Below are positions 1-7,279 of a stretch of DNA of 64,000 nucleotides, piece after piece. A model generated the notes under the pieces. It was not told the DNA's origin and ran no database searches. It saw only the letters and a list, made by a program, of their open reading frames with translations. The DNA is taken from the NCBI GenBank assembly GCA_937951615.1, contig CALFBH010000016.1, positions 46,746 through 110,745 of the forward strand, in the 5' to 3' direction. How positions within the stretch are numbered: the stretch's first letter is position 1; every line of letters starts with the position of its first letter. The DNA is from an uncultured Saprospiraceae bacterium (lineage in GTDB: Bacteria > Bacteroidota > Bacteroidia > Chitinophagales > Saprospiraceae). The position numbers and the translations under genes were made by a program.

Positions 1-734
1 ACAAAATTGACTGGGTCGCCTTTGGCTTCACACAATTTGTACAGATCAATAAGTGCCTGTAAGTTTTTTTCCCAGACAAAACGGCTGGCAAACAGGATAA
101 CAGGTTTATCATTGCCCGTAATGGCGTGCATATACGCTGCATCTTTTTTATTGGGATTGAACAGGTCACTGTCCAATCCTCGTTGCCAGAGTTTGAGGTT
201 GTGTCCATGCAGTCCTGCTTCCTTCAATTCTCGGATAATTTCCTGCGTTGGAACATATACTTTTTTGAGGTTATTATAAAAATTATAGGTTATTTTCTCA
301 ATCAGCCTTTTCCCTGAAGGGATAAAATACCTCAAGCCTCGCAAATAATATTTGACATAAGAAATATAATGTGTGTGGTAAATTGAAATCACAGGGACAT
401 TTCTTTCGCGTCCATAGTTTTTGGCATAACTTGCCATGGGTGAAGGGCTGGTAAAATGGATAACATCTGGTTGGAAATCATCCAGTGCTTTCCACATTTT
501 GCTTTTTGAAAAATAAGGAATCGCAGCCTTATAGGTTTTGTTATTGGGCAGGGTCACTGCCGGGAATTGAAACACTTTGGCATCCAATTCACGATTGGGT
601 GCTACACCACAGAAGTACATGAACTCAAATTCCTCACGGGGAATACGATTCAAAATTTGATACACGGTTCGGGAAGCTCCGTCAAAATCGTCGATTAGAT
701 TTTCGGCGAAGAAGGCTACTTTAATCTTTCTCAT
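1..734 (-). CDS. GT4-family glycosyltransferase, C-terminus cut by window edge
   Basis: Reading leftward from an ATG at 734, the frame stays open to the window edge, giving about 244 residues. The protein starts MRKIKVAFFAENLIDDF, followed by a GASRTVYQIL stretch typical of the N-terminal Rossmann domain of GT4 (GT-B fold) enzymes. DVIHFTSPSPMA and SIYHTHYISYVKYY are the usual acceptor-side motifs, and KPVILFASRFVWEKN begins the C-terminal nucleotide-sugar domain. GT4 enzymes transfer sugars from NDP-sugars to lipids or glycans at the cytoplasmic membrane face; the donor and acceptor here cannot be read. The catalytic E-x7-E region lies outside the window. A possible -7 box (TATTTTTG, positions 838-845) lies about 100 nt upstream, but its TTG partner at 862-864 is spaced only 16 nt, so the promoter is uncertain. 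It shares orientation with the next glycosyltransferase. Confidence 0.85.
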   Translation of the reverse strand, partial: MRKIKVAFFAENLIDDFDGASRTVYQILNRIPREEFEFMYFCGVAPNRELDAKVFQFPAVTLPNNKTYKAAIPYFSKSKMWKALDDFQPDVIHFTSPSPMASYAKNYGRERNVPVISIYHTHYISYVKYYLRGLRYFIPSGKRLIEKITYNFYNNLKKVYVPTQEIIRELKEAGLHGHNLKLWQRGLDSDLFNPNKKDAAYMHAITGNDKPVILFASRFVWEKNLQALIDLYKLCEAKGDPVNF

Positions 735-907
735 GGTCTGGTTTTTCTTCTTCTACCGAGTCGTGGGGAAAGGAAGACGAGTTTGGAACTCGCTGGTCGA
801 ATCTGCCCATGACTTAAGTAGAAGTGTTTTTCTGGTGCAAAAATAGGGTAAAAAACTCACACAAGTAACGGTTAAATGTGTTTTGAAGTTGCTTTATTAA
901 GATAATT

Positions 908-1969
908 TTAAGCTATCTGCTCCAAAAACGAAGAAATAGCCCTCTGCAATGCTTTATTATCTGCCTTAATATTTAACCCAATACAAGTGTCTACCTGCCG
1001 CAAAGCCCGTTCCAAATTTAACGTATTTTGCTTTTCACACAAAAATATTTTTTTAGTATGAAAAATATCAGCGAGGTACTCCTGCTCCGTCTGTCCGGGC
1101 GTGGGAACAAGAATTACTCGCTGCTTGCCCATCGCAGCCAAATCCATGAGCGTACTATAACCCGAACGGGTCAATACAATATCGCTGGCCATGATGGCTT
1201 CATTGAGTTCGTTTTTGGTCATATAAGCAACGGTCTCAATATTGCCAGATTTTGTCCGTTCTTCCGAGTCCGTTTTTCCTTTTACAATAAGAAAACGATG
1301 GGGCATTTTTTCCGCTTGTCGCAAAATGGCTTCCTCAAAATAGCTGCGCTGTGGTTCTGGTCCAGACAAAACAGCTATGATGTCATAATGTTTTTTGGTA
1401 TCCATTTTCTGCATCCGCGAGAGCGGACCAATGTATCTCGCATTGGCAAGCGGCTGCCCGTGAGAGAGGCTGCCCGACAGGTTCGGTTCGCCTGCTGCAT
1501 CAGGAATCCAACATTCCTGATATCTGCTGATGAGGCGGCGATTATTCCACTTAGCAAAAGTTCCCAAGCCCATCAATGTAGGAACGATCAAGTTGATTTG
1601 ATGCGTAAGAAAAACACAAGGCACCTGGGTAGAATAGCAACCAAAACGATTATCAGAAATCACGCCTTGAATATCATGGGTTTGGATAATTTGGCGCAAA
1701 GCCCGTCGTTCTCGTTCCATCGCCCACAGAATTTTCGGCATTTGGGGCGCAATATTCCAGGCCATATTGCCGCTGCCATAACGAATATTATACGCCGGCA
1801 ATTCCAATAAAGGCAAATCTGGATATTCTTTTTCCAATAAACGATACGCCCGCCCATCAGAAGCCAGCCAGACTTCTGCCCCCTGTCGCCGCAGCTCATC
1901 TACGATGGGCATACAGCGCGTAGCATGTCCCAATCCCCAATTGAGCGGAGCGACGAGTATTTTTTTCAA
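908..1969 (-). CDS. GT-B glycosyltransferase (MurG/GT28-like), TTG start
   Basis: 353 residues beginning MKKILVAPLNWGLGHATRC. The GLGHATR loop is the glycine-rich donor/acceptor loop of the MurG/GT28-like glycosyltransferases found widely in Bacteroidota. The C-terminal half contains VLTRSGYSTLMDLAAMGK and ILVPTPGQTEQEYLA, the nucleotide-sugar binding region in MurG-type enzymes. It probably works on the cytoplasmic side of the membrane, on a lipid-linked or cell-envelope glycan; the substrate is unknown. The only reasonable start is TTG at 1969-1967, because no in-frame ATG fits the conserved N-terminus. That TTG overlaps the stop codon of an upstream PIN-domain remnant, so translation may be weak or coupled. 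Family call firm, substrate unknown. Confidence 0.8.
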   Translation of the reverse strand: MKKILVAPLNWGLGHATRCMPIVDELRRQGAEVWLASDGRAYRLLEKEYPDLPLLELPAYNIRYGSGNMAWNIAPQMPKILWAMERERRALRQIIQTHDIQGVISDNRFGCYSTQVPCVFLTHQINLIVPTLMGLGTFAKWNNRRLISRYQECWIPDAAGEPNLSGSLSHGQPLANARYIGPLSRMQKMDTKKHYDIIAVLSGPEPQRSYFEEAILRQAEKMPHRFLIVKGKTDSEERTKSGNIETVAYMTKNELNEAIMASDIVLTRSGYSTLMDLAAMGKQRVILVPTPGQTEQEYLADIFHTKKIFLCEKQNTLNLERALRQVDTCIGLNIKADNKALQRAISSFLEQIA

Positions 1970-2037
1970 TGTTGTGATTTTTTATTGGTGGGGTTGGGGT
2001 GTTTTATGACGATCAATACATTAGTGTCTAAAAGGGC
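1966..2037 (-). pseudogene. VapC/PIN-domain toxin remnant (N-terminal 23 residues)
   Basis: Directly after the stop of the antitoxin-like gene, the same frame reads ALLDTNVLIVIKHPNP before a stop at 1966-1968. LLDTNVLI is the hallmark start of PIN-domain (VapC) ribonuclease toxins, including the first catalytic Asp. There is no start codon: the junction reads GGGAATAAGCCC where an overlapping ATGA start/stop would be expected, consistent with a small deletion. The other roughly 100 residues of the toxin are missing and are replaced by the glycosyltransferase gene. This is a decayed toxin gene, not a functional protein. Confidence 0.6.
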
Positions 2038-2262
2038 TTATTCCCACTCATTCCGTTGTTGTCTTTGCCAGGTTACAGGATGCTCAATTTCCTCAAACAT
2101 CGGATTGGCTCGCATACTTCTAATGACCGCAGCTAAATTTTCCTTAGCATTTTCTATAGGATTTTCATTTGTGGTATTGGATAGCTCCGTTTTTAATTGC
2201 GCTCGAAGATGCTCTGGCAAATCATCAAAAGGAAAAGGGACAAGAACGATTTTATGCTTCAT
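2038..2262 (-). CDS. Small antitoxin-like protein, partner of the VapC remnant
   Basis: 74 residues. The C-terminal part, NPMFEEIEHPVTWQRQQRNE, resembles the tail of short antitoxins encoded just before PIN-domain toxins, and a VapC-like remnant does follow it immediately. The N-terminus MKHKIVLVPFPFDDL resembles the first strand of PemK/MazF toxins, so the gene may be a chimera, or the likeness may be chance. No DNA-binding domain can be placed with certainty. With its toxin destroyed it is probably a relic or an orphan. The next upstream gene, 87 bp away, is on the same strand. The reading frame is likely real because of the neighbouring PIN fragment; the function is inferred. Confidence 0.5.
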   Translation of the reverse strand: MKHKIVLVPFPFDDLPEHLRAQLKTELSNTTNENPIENAKENLAAVIRSMRANPMFEEIEHPVTWQRQQRNEWE

Positions 2263-2348
2263 GGCTGGTAAGGCTTTCCGTCAGAAAGTGTATAGATGTC
2301 TATTCCCAGCTATTTCTATTGCTTTCATATTTTTTCTTTTCCTCAAAT

Positions 2349-2822
2349 TTACAATTTTTTCACCTCTTTATCCAGTTGTTTTTTGCTCATTTCCTCAAAT
2401 ACACAAATCGCCAGTTTTGCGAAAGCAGGCACTTGCCGATTGATGGATGCTTTGATGGAATCCCCACTCGCTGCACCAGTGAAACGCGCCATGTCCTCAT
2501 ATTTCCAGTCTAATGCCTTTTTCATGGTTTTGAATCGTTCCTGCCATTCTATTTCGGAACGTTCCTTCATTTTTTCGCGGATAAAATCCATCGTGGCGGC
2601 AGGATAATCGCTTTGCGTAAGCTCTATAAAACGCATACTGATGTCGGATTCTGTGGTGAAGGGGTTTGCCCGCAATTCATCCCCACGAACTTTTTGAACA
2701 ACAAAATCATAGCCATTATATACCATTTGAAACTTTTTTTCATCTGATAATTGGCTATACCACTTGGTATAATTTCGCCTTGCCTCTTGCTTGGCTAATA
2801 TATTTTTTTCAGAAAAGTCCAT
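2349..2822 (-). CDS. Uncharacterised partner protein of the nucleotidyltransferase
   Basis: 157 residues, strongly charged, no signal peptide and no membrane segment, so cytoplasmic. The first 14 bp overlap the end of the nucleotidyltransferase gene, so the two are almost surely co-transcribed and translationally coupled. The C-terminal part (about residues 90-150) has the character of a small helix-turn-helix-like module: MKKALDWKYEDMARFTGA, then SIKASINRQVPAFAKLA and a helical end. I do not recognise a named family. From gene order (nucleotidyltransferase first, small helical partner second) it could be the antitoxin or regulator of a two-gene toxin-antitoxin-like unit, but this is inference from architecture only. 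Confidence 0.6.
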   Translation of the reverse strand: MDFSEKNILAKQEARRNYTKWYSQLSDEKKFQMVYNGYDFVVQKVRGDELRANPFTTESDISMRFIELTQSDYPAATMDFIREKMKERSEIEWQERFKTMKKALDWKYEDMARFTGAASGDSIKASINRQVPAFAKLAICVFEEMSKKQLDKEVKKL

Positions 2823-3336
2823 ATCGTTTGATGTTGAGTCGTTTTGCCCAGATTTCGAGATATTGTTTGTTCAACTCCACTTCTTCAAGCAAGAATTTAA
2901 TATCCCGAATTTGCTTTTCACTTTCGGACAAAGCATACCATTTTAATTTTGCGATAATTAAATCTTCAGGAGCAGACACAAAACATTCTATATCAGTAAG
3001 TAATATTTTACGCCTTCTTTCAAAAGCTGTCCAGTTATAATCGCTATCTTTATAAAGCATAAAATCATAGCGGACATTCGTTTCAAAGTCAGTCAAATTA
3101 AACAAGATACCCTGCCTTGCACTTTCTTTAAAACTATCTACAAAAGGCAACCAATCGGGAAAATGTTTGACTATACTATCAATATCTTTTGGATACATCT
3201 GAACAACAATGTCCATGTCTTCTGTGTACCGAAAGCTATTATAATAGCTCATTGCAAAGCCACCAACAATCATATAGTCGATGTCCTCCTTCTGAAATAC
3301 ACTCACAATTTTTTGTAGTGCTTTTTGTAAATTCAT
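2809..3336 (-). CDS. Nucleotidyltransferase of the MNT/AbiEii-like superfamily
   Basis: 175 residues. DYMIVGGFAMSYYNSFRYTE followed by DMDIVV gives the GG...D-h-D pattern of Pol-beta superfamily nucleotidyltransferases; the two Asp residues would bind the metal-NTP. A region near APEDLIIAKLKWYALSESEK matches the helical second half common in bacterial NTases of toxin-antitoxin or unknown function (DUF6036/AbiEii type). Enzymes of this group transfer AMP or other nucleotides to protein, tRNA or small molecules; the target here is unknown. A near-perfect Bacteroidota promoter ends three bases before the ATG, so the mRNA may be leaderless. It heads a two-gene operon with a 14-bp overlap. Toxin role is plausible, not shown. 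Confidence 0.7.
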   Translation of the reverse strand: MNLQKALQKIVSVFQKEDIDYMIVGGFAMSYYNSFRYTEDMDIVVQMYPKDIDSIVKHFPDWLPFVDSFKESARQGILFNLTDFETNVRYDFMLYKDSDYNWTAFERRRKILLTDIECFVSAPEDLIIAKLKWYALSESEKQIRDIKFLLEEVELNKQYLEIWAKRLNIKRYGLF

Positions 3337-3339
3337 TTA

Positions 3340-3371
3340 CAAAGATAACATAAGTTTACTTTTTAAGCAAA
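3340..3371 (-). promoter_or_regulatory. Promoter of the nucleotidyltransferase operon
   Basis: Minus-strand TTTG (3368-3371), a 20-nt spacer and TATCTTTG (3340-3347) exactly match the Bacteroidota primary-sigma consensus. Only TAA separates the -7 box from the ATG, so the transcript should start at or within a few bases of the start codon. Confidence 0.75.
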
Positions 3372-3377
3372 TTAAGC

Positions 3378-3440
3378 CCTAATCACCAATACACCAATCA
3401 CCAAGCCACCACTTCCCAACACATACTATCCACCATCAGG
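3378..3440. repeat. CACCAAT word repeat
   Basis: Simple reiterated text built on AATCACCAA and CACCAAT units between two same-strand genes. Related text occurs at 40617-40660 and, less regularly, at 20668-20710 and 44694-44722. No gene or obvious fold. Confidence 0.6.
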
Positions 3441-3473
3441 TGCTCACTGGTGAAATTGCACCACTTACATTCC

Positions 3474-6260
3474 TTAGTGCGCCTCCAACCAATTCTCCCC
3501 AGTATCCATGCCCACCACTATCGGTACTTTCAGATTTGGGATCGCATTTTTCATTTTATCCTCAATCATCGGTTTCACCTGTTCCAGTTCCGATTTGGGT
3601 ACATCAAAAACCAATTCATCATGTACCTGCAAAATCATTTTGGTTTCGAAATTTCCGGCACGTAGGGCGTCGTGGATGTCGATCATGGCTACCTTTATCA
3701 TGTCGGCGGCGGTGCCTTGTATGGGCGTGTTGATGGCATTGCGCTCGGCATGACTGCGAATCATACTATTGCGAGAATCAATGTCGCGTAACACACGACG
3801 ACGACCGAGGAGCGTTTTAACATAACCCTCTTCGCGGGCTTTTTCTACCGTTTCATCCATATACGTTTTCAAGCCCTTATATTGTTTGAAATATTGCTCA
3901 ATCAGTTCCTTTGCTTCTGTCCGCTTGATGTCCAACTGGCGGGAAAGATTGGTCGCGCCTGCGCCATAGATGATACTGAAATTCACCGTCTTGGCATTTC
4001 TGCGCTGGTCGGCGGTGACTTCCTCGAATGGCACTTCATACACGCGGGCGGCTGTGGCGCGGTGGATGTCCTGTCCGTTTTGGAAGGCTTCGAGCATGGC
4101 TTCGTCGCCACTGATTTCGGCAATGAGTCGCAGTTCGATTTGTGAATAATCGGCAGCTAGTAAGATGTGCTGGTCGTCGCGTGGAATAAAAGCCTTGCGA
4201 ATCTGTCGCCCTGCTTCTGTGCGGATTGGAATGTTTTGCAGGTTGGGGTTATTGGAACTTAGTCGCCCTGTGGCGGCGAGTGCTTGATTGAAAGAACTGT
4301 GAATGCGTCCAGTCTTTGGATTCACCATGCGGGGCAGGGCATCTACATAGGTGGAACGCAACTTGGCGTAGCTGCGGTATTCCAAAATAGCATTGACAAT
4401 TTCGTGGTCTTTTGCCAGTTCAGTCAGCTTTTCTTCATTGGTCGAATAATGTCCAGTTTTTGTTCGTTTCCAACGATACTTAATGCCCATTTTATCAAAC
4501 AAAATCTCGCCGACCTGCTTAGGTGAATCTATATTGAATGGCGTTCCTGCCTGCTCATAGATTTTCTGTTGCAGGATATCAATTTCTTTGGTCAGCGTTT
4601 TAGAGTAATCGTGTAAAAAATCTGCATCGACTCGAATGCCTTCGTATTCCATCGCTGCCAGTACATTGATGAGTGGGATTTCTATGTTGTTGAATAGTTT
4701 TTCCAGTTTATTTTCTTTGACCAATGGTGCTAAAACCTCTTTCAACTGCAAAGTGACATCCGCATCTTCGGCGGCATATTCGCGTACCTTCTCCAATGGC
4801 ACATCGCGCATCGTGAGTTGGTTTTTTCCTTTTTTTCCAATGAGTGTTTCAATCGAAACGGGTTGATATTTCAGGTAGGTTTCTGCGAGGTAATTCATGT
4901 TGTGTCGCAACTCCGGCTCGCAGAGATAATGCGCCAGCATGGTATCATAAAACCTGCCTTTTACTTCCACATCATACCATTTCAATACAATAATATCGTA
5001 CTTCAGATTCTGTCCGATCTTTTCTATTTTTTCATTTTCCAAAAGGGGCTTAAACTCCGCTACGATGGCTTTCGCCTCCGCCTCATCGTCTGGCACAGGC
5101 ACATAATAAGCCTCTCCTTTTTTCCAGGAAAAAGCAATGCCGACCAATTCTGCCTGATTTGCATCTATAGAAGTCGTTTCGGTATCAAAGCAAAATTCTT
5201 TTTGTTGTTCTAGCTGTTTAATCAAGTCAGCCCGCAATTCCGGTGTATCGGCAAGGTGGTATTCATGCGGCGTATTGCTGATGTTATTGGCGACAATTTG
5301 AAAGGCAGGCGCAGCTGATTTTGTTGATTTTTTAGTCGCAACTGCATTGCCAAATAAATCCGTTTGTCCGTTTCCTTCCTCCTTTTCAGTCCCAAGAATA
5401 GTTTTAGACAAAGACCGAAATTCCAGTTCCTGAAAAATTTCTGTCAGGGCTTCTTTGTTCGGTTCGTCTAATTTGTACTTAGTCGCATCAAAAGTTATCG
5501 GTACATCGAGTGCAATGGTCGCTAAGGCTTTTGAAAGTCGTCCTTGCTCGGCAAATTTTATTACATTTTCCTTTTGCTTGCCTTTCAGTTTGTCCGCATT
5601 GTCCAATAAGTTTTCTAAGCTGTCGAATTGTGCCAGCAACTTCACTGCCGTCTTTGCACCAATGCCGGGGATCCCTGGAATATTATCCACCGCATCGCCC
5701 TGCAAACCTAAAACATCAATCACCTGCTCTACTCGTTTGATGCCCCATTTTTCACAGACTTTTTTAGCATCCAAAATTTCTACCGCATTGCCAAAACGGG
5801 CAGGTTTGTACATAAATACTTTGTCAGAAGTCAGTTGGGCATAATCCTTATCGGGCGTCATCATATACACCTCAAAACCTTCCTTTTCTGCTTGCTTCGC
5901 CAATGTACCAATGACATCATCCGCCTCATAGCCTTGCTTCGTCGCGATAGGAATATTAAACCCCTCAATAATTTTCCGAATATAAGGAATCGCAGTCGTA
6001 ATGTCCTCCGGTTGCGCTTCTCGATTGGCTTTGTATTCTTCAAACATCTCATTGCGAAAGGTACCGCCTGGCAAGTCAAAAGCCACTGCAATATGACTGG
6101 GTTTTTCTTTGCTCAATATTTCCCATAAGGTGCGTGTGAAGCCGGTAATGGCAGAAGTGTTCACGCCCTTAGAGTTGATAAGTGGACGTTTGATAAATGC
6201 GTAATGCGCCCGATACACAAGAGCGTGTCCGTCGAGTAAGAATAGTTTTTTTTCTGACAT
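3474..6260 (-). CDS. polA: DNA polymerase I
   Basis: 928 residues, full length. An N-terminal 5'-3' exonuclease/flap domain (about 1-290) shows LLDGHALVYRAHYA and the GIPGIGAKTA helix-hairpin-helix. The 3'-5' exonuclease domain keeps its catalytic pair (CFDTETTSID, near residue 358), so proofreading should be active. The polymerase domain has motif A DYSQIELR (near 700), motif B RRNAKTVNFSIIYG and motif C QVHDELVFD (near 878). It acts in Okazaki-fragment processing and repair synthesis. It is transcribed alone. A possible promoter lies at 6264-6295, immediately before the start codon, using a TTTG from a dispersed repeat. Nothing is missing compared with the family. Confidence 0.98.
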   Translation of the reverse strand: MSEKKLFLLDGHALVYRAHYAFIKRPLINSKGVNTSAITGFTRTLWEILSKEKPSHIAVAFDLPGGTFRNEMFEEYKANREAQPEDITTAIPYIRKIIEGFNIPIATKQGYEADDVIGTLAKQAEKEGFEVYMMTPDKDYAQLTSDKVFMYKPARFGNAVEILDAKKVCEKWGIKRVEQVIDVLGLQGDAVDNIPGIPGIGAKTAVKLLAQFDSLENLLDNADKLKGKQKENVIKFAEQGRLSKALATIALDVPITFDATKYKLDEPNKEALTEIFQELEFRSLSKTILGTEKEEGNGQTDLFGNAVATKKSTKSAAPAFQIVANNISNTPHEYHLADTPELRADLIKQLEQQKEFCFDTETTSIDANQAELVGIAFSWKKGEAYYVPVPDDEAEAKAIVAEFKPLLENEKIEKIGQNLKYDIIVLKWYDVEVKGRFYDTMLAHYLCEPELRHNMNYLAETYLKYQPVSIETLIGKKGKNQLTMRDVPLEKVREYAAEDADVTLQLKEVLAPLVKENKLEKLFNNIEIPLINVLAAMEYEGIRVDADFLHDYSKTLTKEIDILQQKIYEQAGTPFNIDSPKQVGEILFDKMGIKYRWKRTKTGHYSTNEEKLTELAKDHEIVNAILEYRSYAKLRSTYVDALPRMVNPKTGRIHSSFNQALAATGRLSSNNPNLQNIPIRTEAGRQIRKAFIPRDDQHILLAADYSQIELRLIAEISGDEAMLEAFQNGQDIHRATAARVYEVPFEEVTADQRRNAKTVNFSIIYGAGATNLSRQLDIKRTEAKELIEQYFKQYKGLKTYMDETVEKAREEGYVKTLLGRRRVLRDIDSRNSMIRSHAERNAINTPIQGTAADMIKVAMIDIHDALRAGNFETKMILQVHDELVFDVPKSELEQVKPMIEDKMKNAIPNLKVPIVVGMDTGENWLEAH

Positions 6261-6263
6261 GTT

Positions 6264-6295
6264 GCAAGATAGTTAAGTGTAAATACAAATTCAAA
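6264..6295 (-). promoter_or_regulatory. Probable polA promoter
   Basis: Minus-strand TTTG (6292-6295), 20-nt spacer, then TATCTTGC (6264-6271), three bases before the ATG. The -7 box deviates from TAnnTTTG at its last two bases. The TTTG lies inside the dispersed TTTGAATTTG-type repeat. Confidence 0.4.
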
Positions 6296-6315
6296 CTCAA
6301 ACGTCAAATTCAAAA
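6280..6315 (-). repeat. TTTGAATTTG-type dispersed repeat, copy 1
   Basis: Reads, on the minus strand, as alternating TTTGA and ATTTG words. It lies just upstream of polA and appears to provide its -33 box. Confidence 0.65.
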
Positions 6316-6399
6316 TGGCAGCCCAAGAAAGAGGACTTTTTTCGCTAGGATGCTAAGAGAAAACAAACTTTGCGGCTTCGCGTCTTTAAGAGAAAAAAT

Positions 6400-6573
6400 A
6401 GCCGATTTACAATTTTGTCCTGCACTACTGCAAAACTTTTTGCAAAGTCTTTGGAAGGGCAACAAAACGAAGTCACTATTGATATGAGTACTCTTGAAAA
6501 AGGCATGTATTTCTGTGAGGTCATTATGGCTTCGGGGGAGCATCGTATGGCGAAGGTGATTATTGGGAAATAA
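6400..6573 (+). pseudogene. Remnant of a T9SS C-terminal sorting domain
   Basis: The frame ends VTIDMSTLEKGMYFCEVIMA and then KVIIGK, which is the last two strands of a type A T9SS sorting domain, normally at the end of a secreted protein of several hundred residues. Nothing resembling a secreted passenger or signal peptide precedes it; upstream is intergenic word-repeat text. It is best read as the surviving tail of a deleted surface-protein gene. Not expected to be expressed. Confidence 0.55.
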
Positions 6574-6745
6574 ACCTAGGAAAGTGCCAGCATAAAATAG
6601 ATCGACAAAAAATATCTCACGAAGCCGCAAAGGTGCTATGAAAAGCAAACTTGGCAGCTTCGCTTTTTTTATTCAATTCGCTACTTTCAAAGGGAATTTG
6701 TACATTCGTAAAAATGTATGAACTAGGCTTTCACAAATAATAACC

Positions 6746-7111
6746 ATGGAAAAAGAAATTTTAGATTTCCCGGAACAAGGAACAACATCTTTTTATAAAA
6801 AAAGCGTCCAGCAATTTGTTCTCTCTATGAGATGTCTGTTCGGTATTCTTTTGTTGAGTGTGTTGGAATTTCTGATGCTCAATTTTAATGGTATGATAAC
6901 CACTATTATGGTCATAATTTATGTCATTTTAATAATTGCTTGCTGGGTTAATGCTGTGAAAGGCTTTATGAATGGGATTAAAAGTTTCAAGCACAAAGAA
7001 AATTATGGAACAAAAAGGGTTGCAGTATTATTCGGCAATTTTATCCTCTTTGTTTCCCCTATAGCTGCCTTGCTTATTGCCAATGTCATGGATTTTTACA
7101 GGGCATTTTAA
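6746..7111 (+). CDS. Small three-helix membrane protein, unknown function
   Basis: 121 residues with hydrophobic segments near residues 30-52 (LFGILLLSVLEFLMLNF), 55-75 (ITTIMVIIYVILIIACW) and 95-116 (VLFGNFILFVSPIAALLI). A basic linker, GIKSFKHKENYGTKR, lies between the second and third helices. This places it in the inner membrane. The family is not recognised with certainty; its layout resembles DUF4190/DUF4870-like small membrane proteins. It sits alone upstream of a palindromic repeat and the ABC exporter, on the same strand but 168 bp away. No functional claim. Confidence 0.65.
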   Translation: MEKEILDFPEQGTTSFYKKSVQQFVLSMRCLFGILLLSVLEFLMLNFNGMITTIMVIIYVILIIACWVNAVKGFMNGIKSFKHKENYGTKRVAVLFGNFILFVSPIAALLIANVMDFYRAF

Positions 7112-7138
7112 CAGAAATAAAATTGCTGAATATCCCCC

Positions 7139-7217
7139 TTTGGAGGGGGTGAAGGGGGAGGGCAACTGGGAAATTGACCGATTTTCCACCCCCTTCGCCC
7201 CCGCCAGCGGGGGATAT
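7139..7217. repeat. G/C-block palindromic repeat (complete copy)
   Basis: Two roughly 32-base arms starting ATATCCCCC at each end and containing GGGGG...GAAGGGGG face each other around a short A/T centre. A second copy starts at 63935 and runs off the window. Would form a strong hairpin; possible terminator or mobile palindromic unit. Confidence 0.75.
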
Positions 7218-7279
7218 TGATAGTCAAATTGAAAGTGTATATTAGAAGAAATGAAAGCATCCAATAATAAAACATCTAA

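Noticed and set aside
1028..1810. Plus-strand frame of 260 codons
   Set aside because: Antisense shadow of the GT28-like glycosyltransferase; no family features.
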